The notes beneath the pieces are model-generated. The model worked only from the letters and a program-made list of their open reading frames with translations, was not told where the DNA came from and made no database searches. A stretch of 54,076 nucleotides of DNA, from the NCBI GenBank assembly GCA_019347575.1, contig JAHWKY010000032.1, positions 1 to 54,076 of the forward strand, written 5' to 3'. Positions 45,757 to 54,056 of the stretch are shown one piece after another. Source of the stretch: Actinomycetota bacterium. GTDB taxonomy: Bacteria > Actinomycetota > Nitriliruptoria > Nitriliruptorales > Nitriliruptoraceae. Within the stretch, counting starts at the first letter, position 1. Each line of letters starts with the position of its first letter. Position numbers and translations under genes: made by a program.

Positions 45757-46323
45757 TCAACCCGAGCGCTCGTAGCCGCGGTCGTCGATCCAGGGCTCGT
45801 CATCGACGCCGAGACCGTCGGCGATGCGGTTGATGTAGTTGAAGTAGGAGCACACCTGGGCGCAATCGGAGATGGCGGCGTCCGACCATCCGACCCCGCG
45901 TAGCACGTCGACGTCCGCACGCGAGCACGCCCCGGGCGTTCGCGTCAGCTTGTCGGCGTACTCGAGCAGCGCCCGCGTCGCCGGATCGATGCCGCAGTTG
46001 CGCCAGTCGTCGCAGAACCGATCGACGAGCGCTTGGTCGTCGACCTCAGCCCGGAGGTCGTGCAGGTGGGACTTCGTTCAGTAGTGGCAGTCGTTGGCCA
46101 TCGAGGTGACGACCGCGATCATCTCGCGCTGGGCGCGCGACAGCTCGGAGTCGCCGAACATCGTCGCCTTGTACAGCCGCATCGACTCACGCAGCATCGC
46201 CGGGGACTGGCTCTGGACCGCGACGATCTCCCAGATCCGTCCCGCCCGTGCGACGGCCGCTTCGAACTCCCGACGGAGAACGCCCTCGGCGGCCTCCGGC
46301 GGGATCTTCTCCACGTACGCCAT
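45757..46323 (-). CDS. Selenocysteine-containing AhpD-like (carboxymuconolactone decarboxylase family) protein
   Basis: A 188-residue reading frame containing one in-frame TGA at 46080-46078 (codon 82). Before it: MAYVEKIPPEAAEGVLRREF, LSRAQREMIAVVTSMANDCHY. After it, without any shift: TKSHLHDLRAEVDDQ, YADKLTRTP, SYFNYINRIADGLGVDDEPW. In this peroxidase-related family the helix motif is CxxC...H; here Cys79-His-Tyr-X82 places TGA exactly at the second Cys, giving CxxU. A SECIS-like stem-loop starts 17 bases after TGA. Family members reduce peroxides through the CxxC pair; selenium would raise reactivity. The start has GGGGAAG nearby. SelA/B/C/D are not in the window. Without Sec decoding, an 81-residue truncated protein would be made. 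Confidence 0.85.
46041..46060 (-). promoter_or_regulatory. Putative bacterial SECIS element
   Basis: On the minus strand, stem CGACCTC, loop CGGGCT, stem GAGGTCG: 7 perfect pairs. The stem begins 17 bases and the loop 24 bases after the TGA. A G is at loop position 2. Bacterial SECIS hairpins lie just after UGA within the coding region with a G early in the apical loop, so all features fit. Confidence 0.75.
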
Positions 46324-46491
46324 CGGCTTCCCCAGTCTGGACGTCGACCTGAGCCTACTGAGAGCGCGGCGCGTGGAACCGGAGCAGCCTCGACGGCGTC
46401 CCACCTCCGTCACCGATGTGCGGCTAGGGCACCTCGGTGGCCTAGGCCGCGCTGGGTGCAACCGCCCCGAACGGCGGGAACAGGTGGGAGC

Positions 46492-47013
46492 GTGGACGAA
46501 GCGGCGTTCGAGGCACTGTTCGAGGCCCACTACGGGGCGGTGGTCGCCTACGCGCGCCGTCGGGGGGTCTCCTGGGACCAGGCGCACGACGTCGCCTCGG
46601 AGGTGTTCAGCATCACCTGGCGCCGGTCGCAGCGCGTGCCGACGGATGCGCCCCGCCCGTGGCTGTTCGCGGTCGCACGCCGCTGCCTGGCCAACCACCG
46701 GCGTGCTGGCCGGCGGTGGAGGGGGCTGGTGGACCGCGCAGCGACGGCCTTCGGTGCCGCGCCGCCACCGGCGAGTCCCGACGACGTCGCCACCGAGACG
46801 GACGACGAGGAGCTCGCGCGCGCGCTGGCGAGCCTGCCCGCGCGCGACCGCGAGGTGCTGGCTCTGGTGGCCTGGGACGGACTCACCCACGCCGACGCGG
46901 CCCAGGTGCTGGGGATCAGCGAGTCGGGCGTGTCCAACCGCGTCGTGCGAGCACGTGCACGCCTCCGGCGTGCGCTGGGCGAACCGACGGACGCGGGGGT
47001 GGGAGGATCGTGA
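46492..47013 (+). CDS. ECF-type RNA polymerase sigma factor
   Basis: A 173-residue sigma-70-family ECF factor. Region 2 is FEALFEAHYGAVVAYARRRG, AHDVASEVFSITWRR (-10 recognition), and PRPWLFAVARRCLANHRRAG. Region 4 is SLPARDREVLALVAWDGLTH followed by ADAAQVLGISESGVSNRVVR, the -35-binding HTH. GTG 46492 follows AGGTGGGAG. The stop overlaps the next gene by 3 bases, so the two are translationally coupled. Target promoters cannot be predicted. Confidence 0.9.
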   Translation: MDEAAFEALFEAHYGAVVAYARRRGVSWDQAHDVASEVFSITWRRSQRVPTDAPRPWLFAVARRCLANHRRAGRRWRGLVDRAATAFGAAPPPASPDDVATETDDEELARALASLPARDREVLALVAWDGLTHADAAQVLGISESGVSNRVVRARARLRRALGEPTDAGVGGS

Positions 47014-47672
47014 CCGTGCCGGACAGAGGAACAGGTGACGACCGCAGGAGGGACGACGTGGAGGAGCTGGAGCGGCTGGCCCGCGCCAACCCTGTGTCGC
47101 CAGACGAGGTCGTGGAGCTGTCCCGTTCGGCCCGCGCGCGGGCCACGTACCAGGAGATCACCATGCAGAGCACCGATCCCGTCCCCGCCCGCACCGGTCG
47201 GGGACGCCTGGCTCCCCTGCTCGTCGGCGTCGCCATCGCCGCCGTGCTGGTGGGCGGCGTCACGGTCGCCCTGACCGGGGGCACCGAGCCCGAGAGCCCA
47301 CCGGTCGCCGGTCCCGACGACGCAGGATCTGAACCGATCTCGCCGGACGGCGGGATGGCGATGTGCATCGAGGTGTACTCGCTCGAGACGCTGCCGAACC
47401 GTGAGTTCGCCTTCGACGGGACCGTGACGGCGATCGAGGGTGACAACATCAGCTTCGCCGTGGAGGAGTCCTTCGCCGGTGACGTCGGTGGAGAGATCAC
47501 GCTGCAGGGCGCGACCGGCCTGAGCGCTATCACCGTGGACAACCCGGCAGCCGTAGCCGTGGGCGACCGGCTGCTCGTCTCCGGCGACGGAGGGTTCGTC
47601 TGGGGTTGCGGCTTCACCCAGCCCTACGACGCCGCGACCGCCGACGCGTGGCGGTCGGCACTGGCGGGCTGA
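47010..47672 (+). CDS. Membrane-anchored partner of the ECF sigma factor
   Basis: A 220-residue protein coupled to the sigma gene (GTG 47010 in GTGA). A cytoplasmic N-terminus of about 65 residues (DDVEELERLARANPVSPDEV) precedes one membrane helix (LAPLLVGVAIAAVLVGGVTV). The extracellular domain contains MCIEVYSLETLPNREFAFDG, VTAIEGDNISFAVEESFAGD and a second Cys in VWGCGFTQPYD. By position it could be an anti-sigma factor, but it lacks the HxxxCxxC zinc motif of ZAS anti-sigmas. The outer domain may sense a signal. Confidence 0.7.
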   Translation: MTVPDRGTGDDRRRDDVEELERLARANPVSPDEVVELSRSARARATYQEITMQSTDPVPARTGRGRLAPLLVGVAIAAVLVGGVTVALTGGTEPESPPVAGPDDAGSEPISPDGGMAMCIEVYSLETLPNREFAFDGTVTAIEGDNISFAVEESFAGDVGGEITLQGATGLSAITVDNPAAVAVGDRLLVSGDGGFVWGCGFTQPYDAATADAWRSALAG

Positions 47673-47690
47673 CCGCCACACCGGCGGGGA

Positions 47691-50477
47691 GTGCCCGACC
47701 TCCCGGAGGTGTTCGCCTCCCGCAGGGGTCGGGTCCTCCCCGCCACCGCGCCTACGCTGCGCACGTTCGCGGTAGGGGAGCGCGTCCTGCGTCGCTGGCT
47801 GGGTCTGACGGTGTGCCTCATGGCGCTCGGCGCGATCGTGGGGAGCACCGCCACGGCGAGTTCGCGGGCCGACCGCACGGTTCGCGAGGTCCGCGTCGTC
47901 GCCGTCGACGATCGTTTCTACCTCGCCGACTACGCCAGCTACGCCACGTTCGAGGCGGAGATGCGGCGCCTGTTCGAGCTCGCCCGCCCCGACCTCGACA
48001 CGGACGGTCTCAACCTCGTCGTCTACCCGGAGTCGATCGGGCTGTGGACGGCGTTCCTGGGGCCGCGGGGCGCGATCGGACGGCAGGCGAACTCCGCCGA
48101 GGAGGCCATCGCCTCGCTGCTGGTCGCCCACCAGCCGCAGATCGACTTCTACGCCGCCCGGTTCGGCGTGCCTCCCGCCGACCCGACCCAGCTCGACGAT
48201 CCGGCTGCGGCGCTCGATCTGCGCACCCTCGCCTGGGCGCTCGTCGATCCCATGACGCGTGCGGTGCAGGAGACGTTCTCCGCCATCGCGGACGACGAGG
48301 ACGTGTGGCTGGTCAGCTGCAGCGACCAGGCGCCGTTCGAGCCCACCGACGACCCGACGTTCTCGGTCGTGCGCGACCCCGAGGCACCGGCCGACTCGCC
48401 GACCTACGTCGTGCCCGAGGACGAGCCGTTCTTCTACAACCTGTGCTGGGTGTGGAACCCCAACGGCGAGGTGGTGTTCACCGCGCGCAAGGAGTACCTC
48501 GTCGCGCTGGAGCAGGACCTGCTCGACATCACCTCCGAGTCGGTGGACCACATCGGTGTCGTGCCCACCGAGGTCGGGCGCCTCGGCTTCGCGATCAGCG
48601 CGCCAGCATGGGCACACGAGGTCACACAGCGGCTGGAGCAGCTCGACATGCACGTGCAGCTCCAGCCAGATGCCAACCCCGGGGCGGTCGGGGGCTACGG
48701 CTGGGCCAACGCCCCGCCGTCCCTGGACAACTGGCAGCCCGATGGCTGGCGCATGGCGAGCTGGGAGCAGCTGTCGCTGTCGGGGTCGGTGCAGGCCAAC
48801 GTCACGCCCATGGCGACCGGCACCGTCCTCGACTTCGTCATGTTCGACGGCCAGGGCCACGTGATGCACCAGCCGCGCCCGACCGACCAGCCTCGGGCCT
48901 TCATCGGCTCGCCGGCCGAGCCGGGCTTCTCCGCCATCGAGCCGTGGCTCGATGCGGTGCGCCCGTGGTGCCCTCCGGACGACCCGTCGGCCCCGCTGCT
49001 GGAGCGCCGTTCCGCGCTGGTGGACTGCTCACGCCAGCTCGAGCCGGGAGCCCCGCACCACGACGAGGAGGTGGAGGGCGTCATCGCGGCAGACGTCGTG
49101 CTGCGGGAGCGCCCCGTCGACCTCCCCGCAGCGCCGGCGTGCAGCGACTGCCGCGCTACCTCGGAGGTCGCGGGGCGCCAGTGGACCCCGGCGGTCACCT
49201 CCGCCCCGGATGGGGCGCTCCACCTCGTCTACCGTGTCGGCGCGACCTCCTGGGACGGTGTCCACCCCGACGGCGACATCGTCGCGCAGCGCTCCGACGA
49301 CGGCGGCCGCACCTGGACGGATCCGGTGCGCGTCGACGACGGACCGCCTCCGAGCAACCGCCCCGACGACGGCGCCTGGCACCCGGAGGTCGTGGCGCTG
49401 CCGGACGGGACGCTCGTCGTCGCCTACGAGGACGCGCGCGAGTCCGAGAACGTCTGGGTCGCGCGCTCGACCGACCGGGGCGCGACGTGGTCGCCCAGCA
49501 CGCGCGTCTCGACCACGGAGGGACGTCCGACGAACGGGGCGGCCCGCAACGGCTACCACGACCTGGCGGTGTCCGACGACGGCGAGGTGCTGCTGGTCTA
49601 CCACGGTCACGACATGGCGAACTCTGCGGCGCGGGTCTACGCCGTGAGGAGTACCGATGGGGGTGCGACGTGGACCGATCCAGTCGTGGTGGACGACACG
49701 CCGACGATCGAGGTCGGGCCCGCCGACTCTCGGGTCGTCCACGGGATCGGTCACGCGTGGCGTCCCGCAGCCGCCTTCCGGTCCAACGGCGACGCCGTAC
49801 TCGTGTGGCAGGACTTCCGCGACCGTCGCAACACCCTGCGTTCCGTCATCGCGCCGATCGACCAGCTCGGAACCACGGCGTCATCTCTCGTTGAGGCGGA
49901 TGCGGACGGGCGCACCTGGAGCGACGATGCCACCACCGAATGGGCGCAGCAGCTCACCCCCAGCCTGGGGCGCGTCGGTGACGACGTGTGGCTGGCGTGG
50001 GAGGACACCCGCGGCGGGCTCGGGCACATCCGCGCGTCACGGCTCGCTTGCGGGGCGTCGTGCGCCTGGTCCGGATCGATCAGCGTGTCGGAACGTTCCG
50101 CGGCCCGCGAGCGCAGCCCCGATGTGGGAGACGGCGGCGTGCTGCGCATCGCGTTCGAGCGCGAGGCGGCCGACCAGGGGTTCGCGGCCATCGTCGCCAC
50201 CGGCGGCGCCGGAGTTGGCTGGGCCGAGCGCGCGTACGGCCCCGGGCTGGCGCCGGCCGTGGCATCGGACGGCACCGTCGCGGTCCAGGCCACCACCGGG
50301 TGGACCGACGCAGCGGCGCACCCCGACACCGAGCGCATCGTCGTCGCAGCCGCCCCGACGCCGCACCCAGCCAGGCCGACCCCGCCCGCCGACGCGCCCC
50401 TGCCCACGACCGGTGGCGGCATCGTCGGGGCGCTCGCGATCGCGCTGATCGCCGCTCACCGGAGGTTGCACCGTTGA
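47691..50477 (+). CDS. Cell-wall-anchored nitrilase-like/BNR-repeat fusion protein
   Basis: A 928-residue surface protein. A signal peptide (LRRWLGLTVCLMALGAIVGS) is followed by a carbon-nitrogen-hydrolase fold: LNLVVYPESIGLW supplies the Glu, VFTARKEYLVALEQDL the Lys, and GRLGFAISAPAWAHEV aligns with the ICxD nucleophile segment but has Ser for Cys. Residues about 500-840 carry BNR/sialidase-type repeats (RSDDGGRTWTDPV, RSTDRGATWSP, RSTDGGATWTDPV). The end is a sortase signal: LPTTG near residue 904, a hydrophobic stretch and RRLHR. The nitrilase part may be inactive or altered. A hairpin follows the stop, and the amine oxidase lies downstream. Confidence 0.82.
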   Translation: MPDLPEVFASRRGRVLPATAPTLRTFAVGERVLRRWLGLTVCLMALGAIVGSTATASSRADRTVREVRVVAVDDRFYLADYASYATFEAEMRRLFELARPDLDTDGLNLVVYPESIGLWTAFLGPRGAIGRQANSAEEAIASLLVAHQPQIDFYAARFGVPPADPTQLDDPAAALDLRTLAWALVDPMTRAVQETFSAIADDEDVWLVSCSDQAPFEPTDDPTFSVVRDPEAPADSPTYVVPEDEPFFYNLCWVWNPNGEVVFTARKEYLVALEQDLLDITSESVDHIGVVPTEVGRLGFAISAPAWAHEVTQRLEQLDMHVQLQPDANPGAVGGYGWANAPPSLDNWQPDGWRMASWEQLSLSGSVQANVTPMATGTVLDFVMFDGQGHVMHQPRPTDQPRAFIGSPAEPGFSAIEPWLDAVRPWCPPDDPSAPLLERRSALVDCSRQLEPGAPHHDEEVEGVIAADVVLRERPVDLPAAPACSDCRATSEVAGRQWTPAVTSAPDGALHLVYRVGATSWDGVHPDGDIVAQRSDDGGRTWTDPVRVDDGPPPSNRPDDGAWHPEVVALPDGTLVVAYEDARESENVWVARSTDRGATWSPSTRVSTTEGRPTNGAARNGYHDLAVSDDGEVLLVYHGHDMANSAARVYAVRSTDGGATWTDPVVVDDTPTIEVGPADSRVVHGIGHAWRPAAAFRSNGDAVLVWQDFRDRRNTLRSVIAPIDQLGTTASSLVEADADGRTWSDDATTEWAQQLTPSLGRVGDDVWLAWEDTRGGLGHIRASRLACGASCAWSGSISVSERSAARERSPDVGDGGVLRIAFEREAADQGFAAIVATGGAGVGWAERAYGPGLAPAVASDGTVAVQATTGWTDAAAHPDTERIVVAAAPTPHPARPTPPADAPLPTTGGGIVGALAIALIAAHRRLHR

Positions 50478-50499
50478 ACCGGGAACGCCGGTTCAACGG
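50471..50499. terminator. Hairpin at gene end
   Basis: CCGTTGAACCGG, loop GAACG, CCGGTTCAACGG: a perfect 12-bp stem overlapping the stop of the nitrilase/BNR gene. Intrinsic-terminator-like, though no T-run follows. It resembles the hairpin at 52874-52920 in carrying GTTGAACC/GGTTCAAC. Confidence 0.65.
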
Positions 50500-50538
50500 T
50501 TCGATCCTCCACACCACCCAGGATCGGGAGGCACGACC

Positions 50539-52260
50539 GTGACAGATCTGACCTCACCCCCCAGGCCGGCAACGCCGGCCCCTCCCCCCTCCAGGGGGGA
50601 GGCGATGACCGACGCGACCGGCACCCCGCCCCGCCAGCTGACGCGCCGGGGCTTCCTCGGAGGCGCGGCCGCGGGCGCGACCATCCTCGCCCTGCCCGGT
50701 GCGCGCCCCGCCTCCGCTCGAGCCGCTGGTGCTGCCGTCCACGCCGAGTCGGGGGTCTCGGCCGCCGGCACCCACGAGGCCGACGTGGTCGTCGTCGGGG
50801 CCGGCTTCGCCGGCATCGCCGCGGCCGAGACCATCGTGGCGGCGGGGCGCAGCGTGCTCGTCGTCGAGGCACGCGACCGCGTCGGGGGGCGGGTGTGGAA
50901 CGCCCACCTCCCTGACGGCCAACCCATCGAGATCGGCGGGCAGTGGGTCGGCCCGACCCAGGACCGGCTCTACGCGTGGGCCGAGCAGGTCGGCGTCGAC
51001 ACGTTCCCGACCCACGACCAAGGCGCGTACGTCGACTACCGCAACGGGATGCGCTTCACCTACGAGGGGCGCATCCCCACTTCCGATCCGGCCGGTGCAG
51101 TCGAGGCCGGCGTGGTGATCGAGCGCCTCAACATGATGGCGGCGGAGGTCGACCCTGCAGCGCCGTGGGCCAGCGACTCGGCCGGGGAGTGGGACCGTCA
51201 GACGTTCCGCACCTGGATGGAGTCCAACATGGCCACCCCGGGAGGCAGGTCGCTGGCTGAGCTCGCCATCGAGGCGATCTGGGCCTGCGACCCCGACGAC
51301 GTCGCTCTGCTGCACGTGCTGTTCTACATCGCCTCGGCGATGGGGGACCTCAACCTGCTCATCAACACCACCGGCGGCGCCCAGCAGGACCGGTTCGTCG
51401 GCGGATCGCAGGAGGTCGTCATCCGCCACGCCGCCGCCCTCGGCGATCGGGTCGTCCTCGCCGCCCCCGTACGTCGCATCACCCAGGACGCCGGCCGGGT
51501 CACGGTCGAGGCCGACGGCGTCACGGTTCGAGCCCAGCGCGCGATCGTCGCGCTGCCGCTCCACCTCGCTGGTCGCATCGAGACCTCCCCACCGGTCGGG
51601 GCGCTCCGCGACCAGCTCACCCAGCGCATGCCGATGGGCTCGGTCATCAAGGCGATGGCGGTCTACGACACCCCGTTCTGGCGCGACGACGGGCTCGCGG
51701 GCCAGGCCACCAGCGACACCGGTCCGGTCAAGCTCACCTTCGACAACACCCCGCCCAGCGGCACGCCGGGCGTGCTCATGGGCTTCTTCGAGGCGGACGC
51801 GGCGAGGAAGTGGAGCACACGCTCACGCGAGGAGCGCCGTGACGCGTTCCTCGAGTCGTCCCAGCGCTACTTCGGCGATCAGGCGCTCGAAGCGACCCAC
51901 TACCTCGACCTGGACTGGCAGGCGCAGCCGTACTCCGGTGGCGGCTACGTCGGCTTCACGGCCCCCGGCGTGCTCACCCGCTACGGCGAGGCGCTGCGGG
52001 CCCCGGTCGGCCGCCTCCACTGGGCAGGCACCGAGACCGCCACGACCTGGAACGGCTACATGGACGGCGCCATCCGCTCCGGCGAGCGCGCCGGCGCTGA
52101 GGTGGTCGCGGTCCTCGACGAGCCCACCTCGCCACCTCCCCCCGCCGAGGAGACCGAGCCGCCACCCCTGCCCACGACCGGTGCCGGGGCGGCCTCCGCC
52201 GCAGCGGGCGCCGCGCTCGCGACGACCGCCGCGGTCGTGCGCCGCCGGCTCCAGTGGTGA
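50539..52260 (+). CDS. Tat-exported, LPTTG-anchored flavin amine oxidase
   Basis: A 573-residue flavoprotein. The N-terminus has a Tat signal, TRRGFLGGAAAGATILALPG, cleaved near PASARA. The Rossmann FAD motif is VVVVGAGFAGIAAAETIVAA with VLVVEARDRVGGRVWN, then GQWVGPTQDRLY. The C-terminal FAD segment is GRLHWAGTETATTWNGYMDG. This matches monoamine/putrescine-type amine oxidases. It ends with PPPLPTTGAG, a hydrophobic run and RRRLQW, a sortase signal, so a folded flavoenzyme is fixed to the wall. GTG 50539 is preceded by GGGAGG. It would release aldehyde, ammonia and peroxide outside the membrane. Specific amine unknown. Confidence 0.9.
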   Translation: MTDLTSPPRPATPAPPPSRGEAMTDATGTPPRQLTRRGFLGGAAAGATILALPGARPASARAAGAAVHAESGVSAAGTHEADVVVVGAGFAGIAAAETIVAAGRSVLVVEARDRVGGRVWNAHLPDGQPIEIGGQWVGPTQDRLYAWAEQVGVDTFPTHDQGAYVDYRNGMRFTYEGRIPTSDPAGAVEAGVVIERLNMMAAEVDPAAPWASDSAGEWDRQTFRTWMESNMATPGGRSLAELAIEAIWACDPDDVALLHVLFYIASAMGDLNLLINTTGGAQQDRFVGGSQEVVIRHAAALGDRVVLAAPVRRITQDAGRVTVEADGVTVRAQRAIVALPLHLAGRIETSPPVGALRDQLTQRMPMGSVIKAMAVYDTPFWRDDGLAGQATSDTGPVKLTFDNTPPSGTPGVLMGFFEADAARKWSTRSREERRDAFLESSQRYFGDQALEATHYLDLDWQAQPYSGGGYVGFTAPGVLTRYGEALRAPVGRLHWAGTETATTWNGYMDGAIRSGERAGAEVVAVLDEPTSPPPPAEETEPPPLPTTGAGAASAAAGAALATTAAVVRRRLQW

Positions 52261-52283
52261 GAGCCGCGGGGTAGACGTCGCCG

Positions 52284-52823
52284 TCAGTGGCGGGCGAGGG
52301 CGGGGGCGGTGACGAACGGACGAGGCACCAACGTCGCGTCGGGCGGGACCTGCTGGCGCCTTCGCTCGGCCTCAGCGGTGATGAGCTCGGCGGCGCGGAA
52401 CATCTCGGTGCTGCGCCACCCGTCGGCACGGGAGCTGCGCTCCGACAGCGGCACCGTGAAGCCCGGCGCCCAGAACTCCCGGCCGTCCACGAGCGTCAGG
52501 CGCAGGTGCGGCTCGAGGCCGCGACGACCGACGGCTGCCTCGGCGATGCAAGCCCACTCGAAGCGTCGGCTCGCGACGCCGTAGTCCAGGCGCACGCCCC
52601 GCCCGTCCGCGACGACGCCCAGGCGCCAGCACGGGATGGCCCAGCCGAGCCCGGCGACGAGCGCCACGGCCGACACCTCGTCGAGACCGGACGTGGGCAG
52701 GTGCGTCCACGGCACGACCGCGAAGCAGATCACGATGCCGTAGATAGCCAGGTACCGGTACGAGTGCCACGAACCCAGCCGATCCCAGCGGCTGTCGGAC
52801 AGCGGTGTGTTCCCTCGGTCCAC
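52284..52823 (-). CDS. Small membrane protein with PH-like cytoplasmic part
   Basis: A 179-residue protein with two hydrophobic segments: YRYLAIYGIVICFAVVPW (residues 22-39) and VSAVALVAGLGWAIPCW (residues 50-66). The following GVVADGRGVRLDYGVASRRF and EWACIAEAAVG read like a bacterial PH-type beta barrel. The last third is helical (FRAAELITAEAERRRQQ). No named function. It is convergent with the amine oxidase gene and lies downstream of the protease gene, separated by a repeat and a hairpin. Confidence 0.65.
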   Translation of the reverse strand: MDRGNTPLSDSRWDRLGSWHSYRYLAIYGIVICFAVVPWTHLPTSGLDEVSAVALVAGLGWAIPCWRLGVVADGRGVRLDYGVASRRFEWACIAEAAVGRRGLEPHLRLTLVDGREFWAPGFTVPLSERSSRADGWRSTEMFRAAELITAEAERRRQQVPPDATLVPRPFVTAPALARH

Positions 52824-52873
52824 ATGGACATTGTGGCACGGGAACGGTCCCGACGCGGGCGGTGCCGTCCGAG

Positions 52874-52920
52874 AAGGTCGAACCGCTGAACCCGTCTACC
52901 CGGTTCAGCGGTTCAACCTT
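52874..52920. terminator. Long hairpin, terminator-like
   Basis: AAGGTCGAACCGCTGAACC, a 9-base loop, then GGTTCAGCGGTTCAACCTT: 19-base arms with one mismatch. It lies downstream of the minus-strand htrA gene and upstream of the small membrane-protein gene, with the dispersed repeat adjacent. Confidence 0.7.
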
Positions 52921-52921
52921 T

Positions 52922-52950
52922 CGAGTGCTCAAGCAGCGAAGCGGTAGCAC
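52922..52950 (-). repeat. Dispersed intergenic motif, copy 4 (inverted)
   Basis: On the minus strand this reads GTGCTACCGCTTCGC then TGCTTGAGCACTCG, matching the copies at 27 and 35.7 kb with two changes. It sits 15 bases past the protease stop. Confidence 0.8.
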
Positions 52951-52964
52951 GAGCTTCCGCGGCC

Positions 52965-54056
52965 CTAGAGGGGCGGGGCCTCGCCGAGCGTCACGGTGAG
53001 GGTCAGCTCCTCGCCGCCCCGTACGACGTCGACCTCGACCTCGTCGCCGGGTTCCTGTGCGCGTACGGCGACGGCGAGCTCGCTCATCGAGGTGATCTCC
53101 TCGCCGTCGAAGGAGACGACGATGTCTTCCGGCTGCAGCCCCGCGCGGTCAGCGCCGCTACCGGGCTCGACGCTGACGACGAGCGCGCCCTGGTCCACGG
53201 GGAGGTCGTACGTCGCGGCGATGCCCGCGTCGACGTCCTGGCCCTGGATCCCCAGGAGCGCGTAGCGGACCTCGCCGTCCTCGAGCAGGCGGGTGGCGAC
53301 GTTCACCGCATCGGGAGCGGCGATCGCGAAGCCGACCCCGTCGTTGGCGCCGGATTCGCTGAGGATGGCGGTGTTGATGCCGATCACCTGACCGCGGTCG
53401 TTCACCAGCGCCCCACCGGAGTTGCCGGGGTTGATCGCGGCGTCGGTCTGGATGAGGCCGAGCAGGGTCCCGTTCCCGGTGGGGAGCGAGCGGTCGAGGG
53501 CCGAGACGATCCCGGCGGTCACCGACCCCTCGAGGCCGAACGGCGAACCGATGGCGACGGCGATCTCGCCGATGCGCGGCAGCTCGGATGCGAACGTGGC
53601 GGCGGGTAGGCCGGTCGCGTCGATGCGGAGCACGGCGAGGTCGCTGCGTGGATCGGTGCCGACCACGTCGGCCTCGTACTGGCTGCCGTCGGGCAGGGTG
53701 ACACCGACCGCCGCCGCCTGCTCGACCACGTGGTTGTTGGTCAGCAGGTATCCCTCGGAGTCGAAGATGACTCCGGTGCCGGCGCCCACGACCGCGCGAC
53801 CGTTGCTCACGCTGACGTGCACCACGGAGGGCGAGACGCGCTGGGCGATCTCGCCGATGCTGAGCCCGCCGGTGGCGTCGCCGGTCACGGGTGGATCCGC
53901 GTCGCTGCCGGTCTGCACGGTGGCGGGTGGCGCGACGGTCGGGGCGGGGCCGTCGTCCACGATCGCCACGCCAGCCAGCGTGACCACCGAGGCGACCGCC
54001 GCCGACAGGACGGCGGTCGCCAGGTGGCTGCGGCCCTTCCCGGCAGTGGAAGGCAC
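52965..54056 (-). CDS. HtrA/DegP-type serine protease with PDZ domain
   Basis: A 363-residue protein anchored by an N-terminal helix (LATAVLSAAVASVVTLAGVA), with a Pro/Ala linker and a trypsin-like domain. The catalytic triad is His109 (LLTNNHVV), Asp139 (DPRSDLAVLRI) and Ser213 (INPGNSGGAL). A single PDZ domain follows (VVSVEPGSGADRAGLQPEDI and SMSELAVAVRAQEPGD). It acts in envelope protein quality control. The GTG start at 54056 is close to the window edge; the protein could begin further upstream. Confidence 0.92.
   Translation of the reverse strand: MPSTAGKGRSHLATAVLSAAVASVVTLAGVAIVDDGPAPTVAPPATVQTGSDADPPVTGDATGGLSIGEIAQRVSPSVVHVSVSNGRAVVGAGTGVIFDSEGYLLTNNHVVEQAAAVGVTLPDGSQYEADVVGTDPRSDLAVLRIDATGLPAATFASELPRIGEIAVAIGSPFGLEGSVTAGIVSALDRSLPTGNGTLLGLIQTDAAINPGNSGGALVNDRGQVIGINTAILSESGANDGVGFAIAAPDAVNVATRLLEDGEVRYALLGIQGQDVDAGIAATYDLPVDQGALVVSVEPGSGADRAGLQPEDIVVSFDGEEITSMSELAVAVRAQEPGDEVEVDVVRGGEELTLTVTLGEAPPL

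Noticed and set aside
46439-46448. GGCCTAGGCC palindrome as an operator for the sigma/selenoprotein pair
   Set aside because: Short GC-rich palindrome, easily by chance, no second site.
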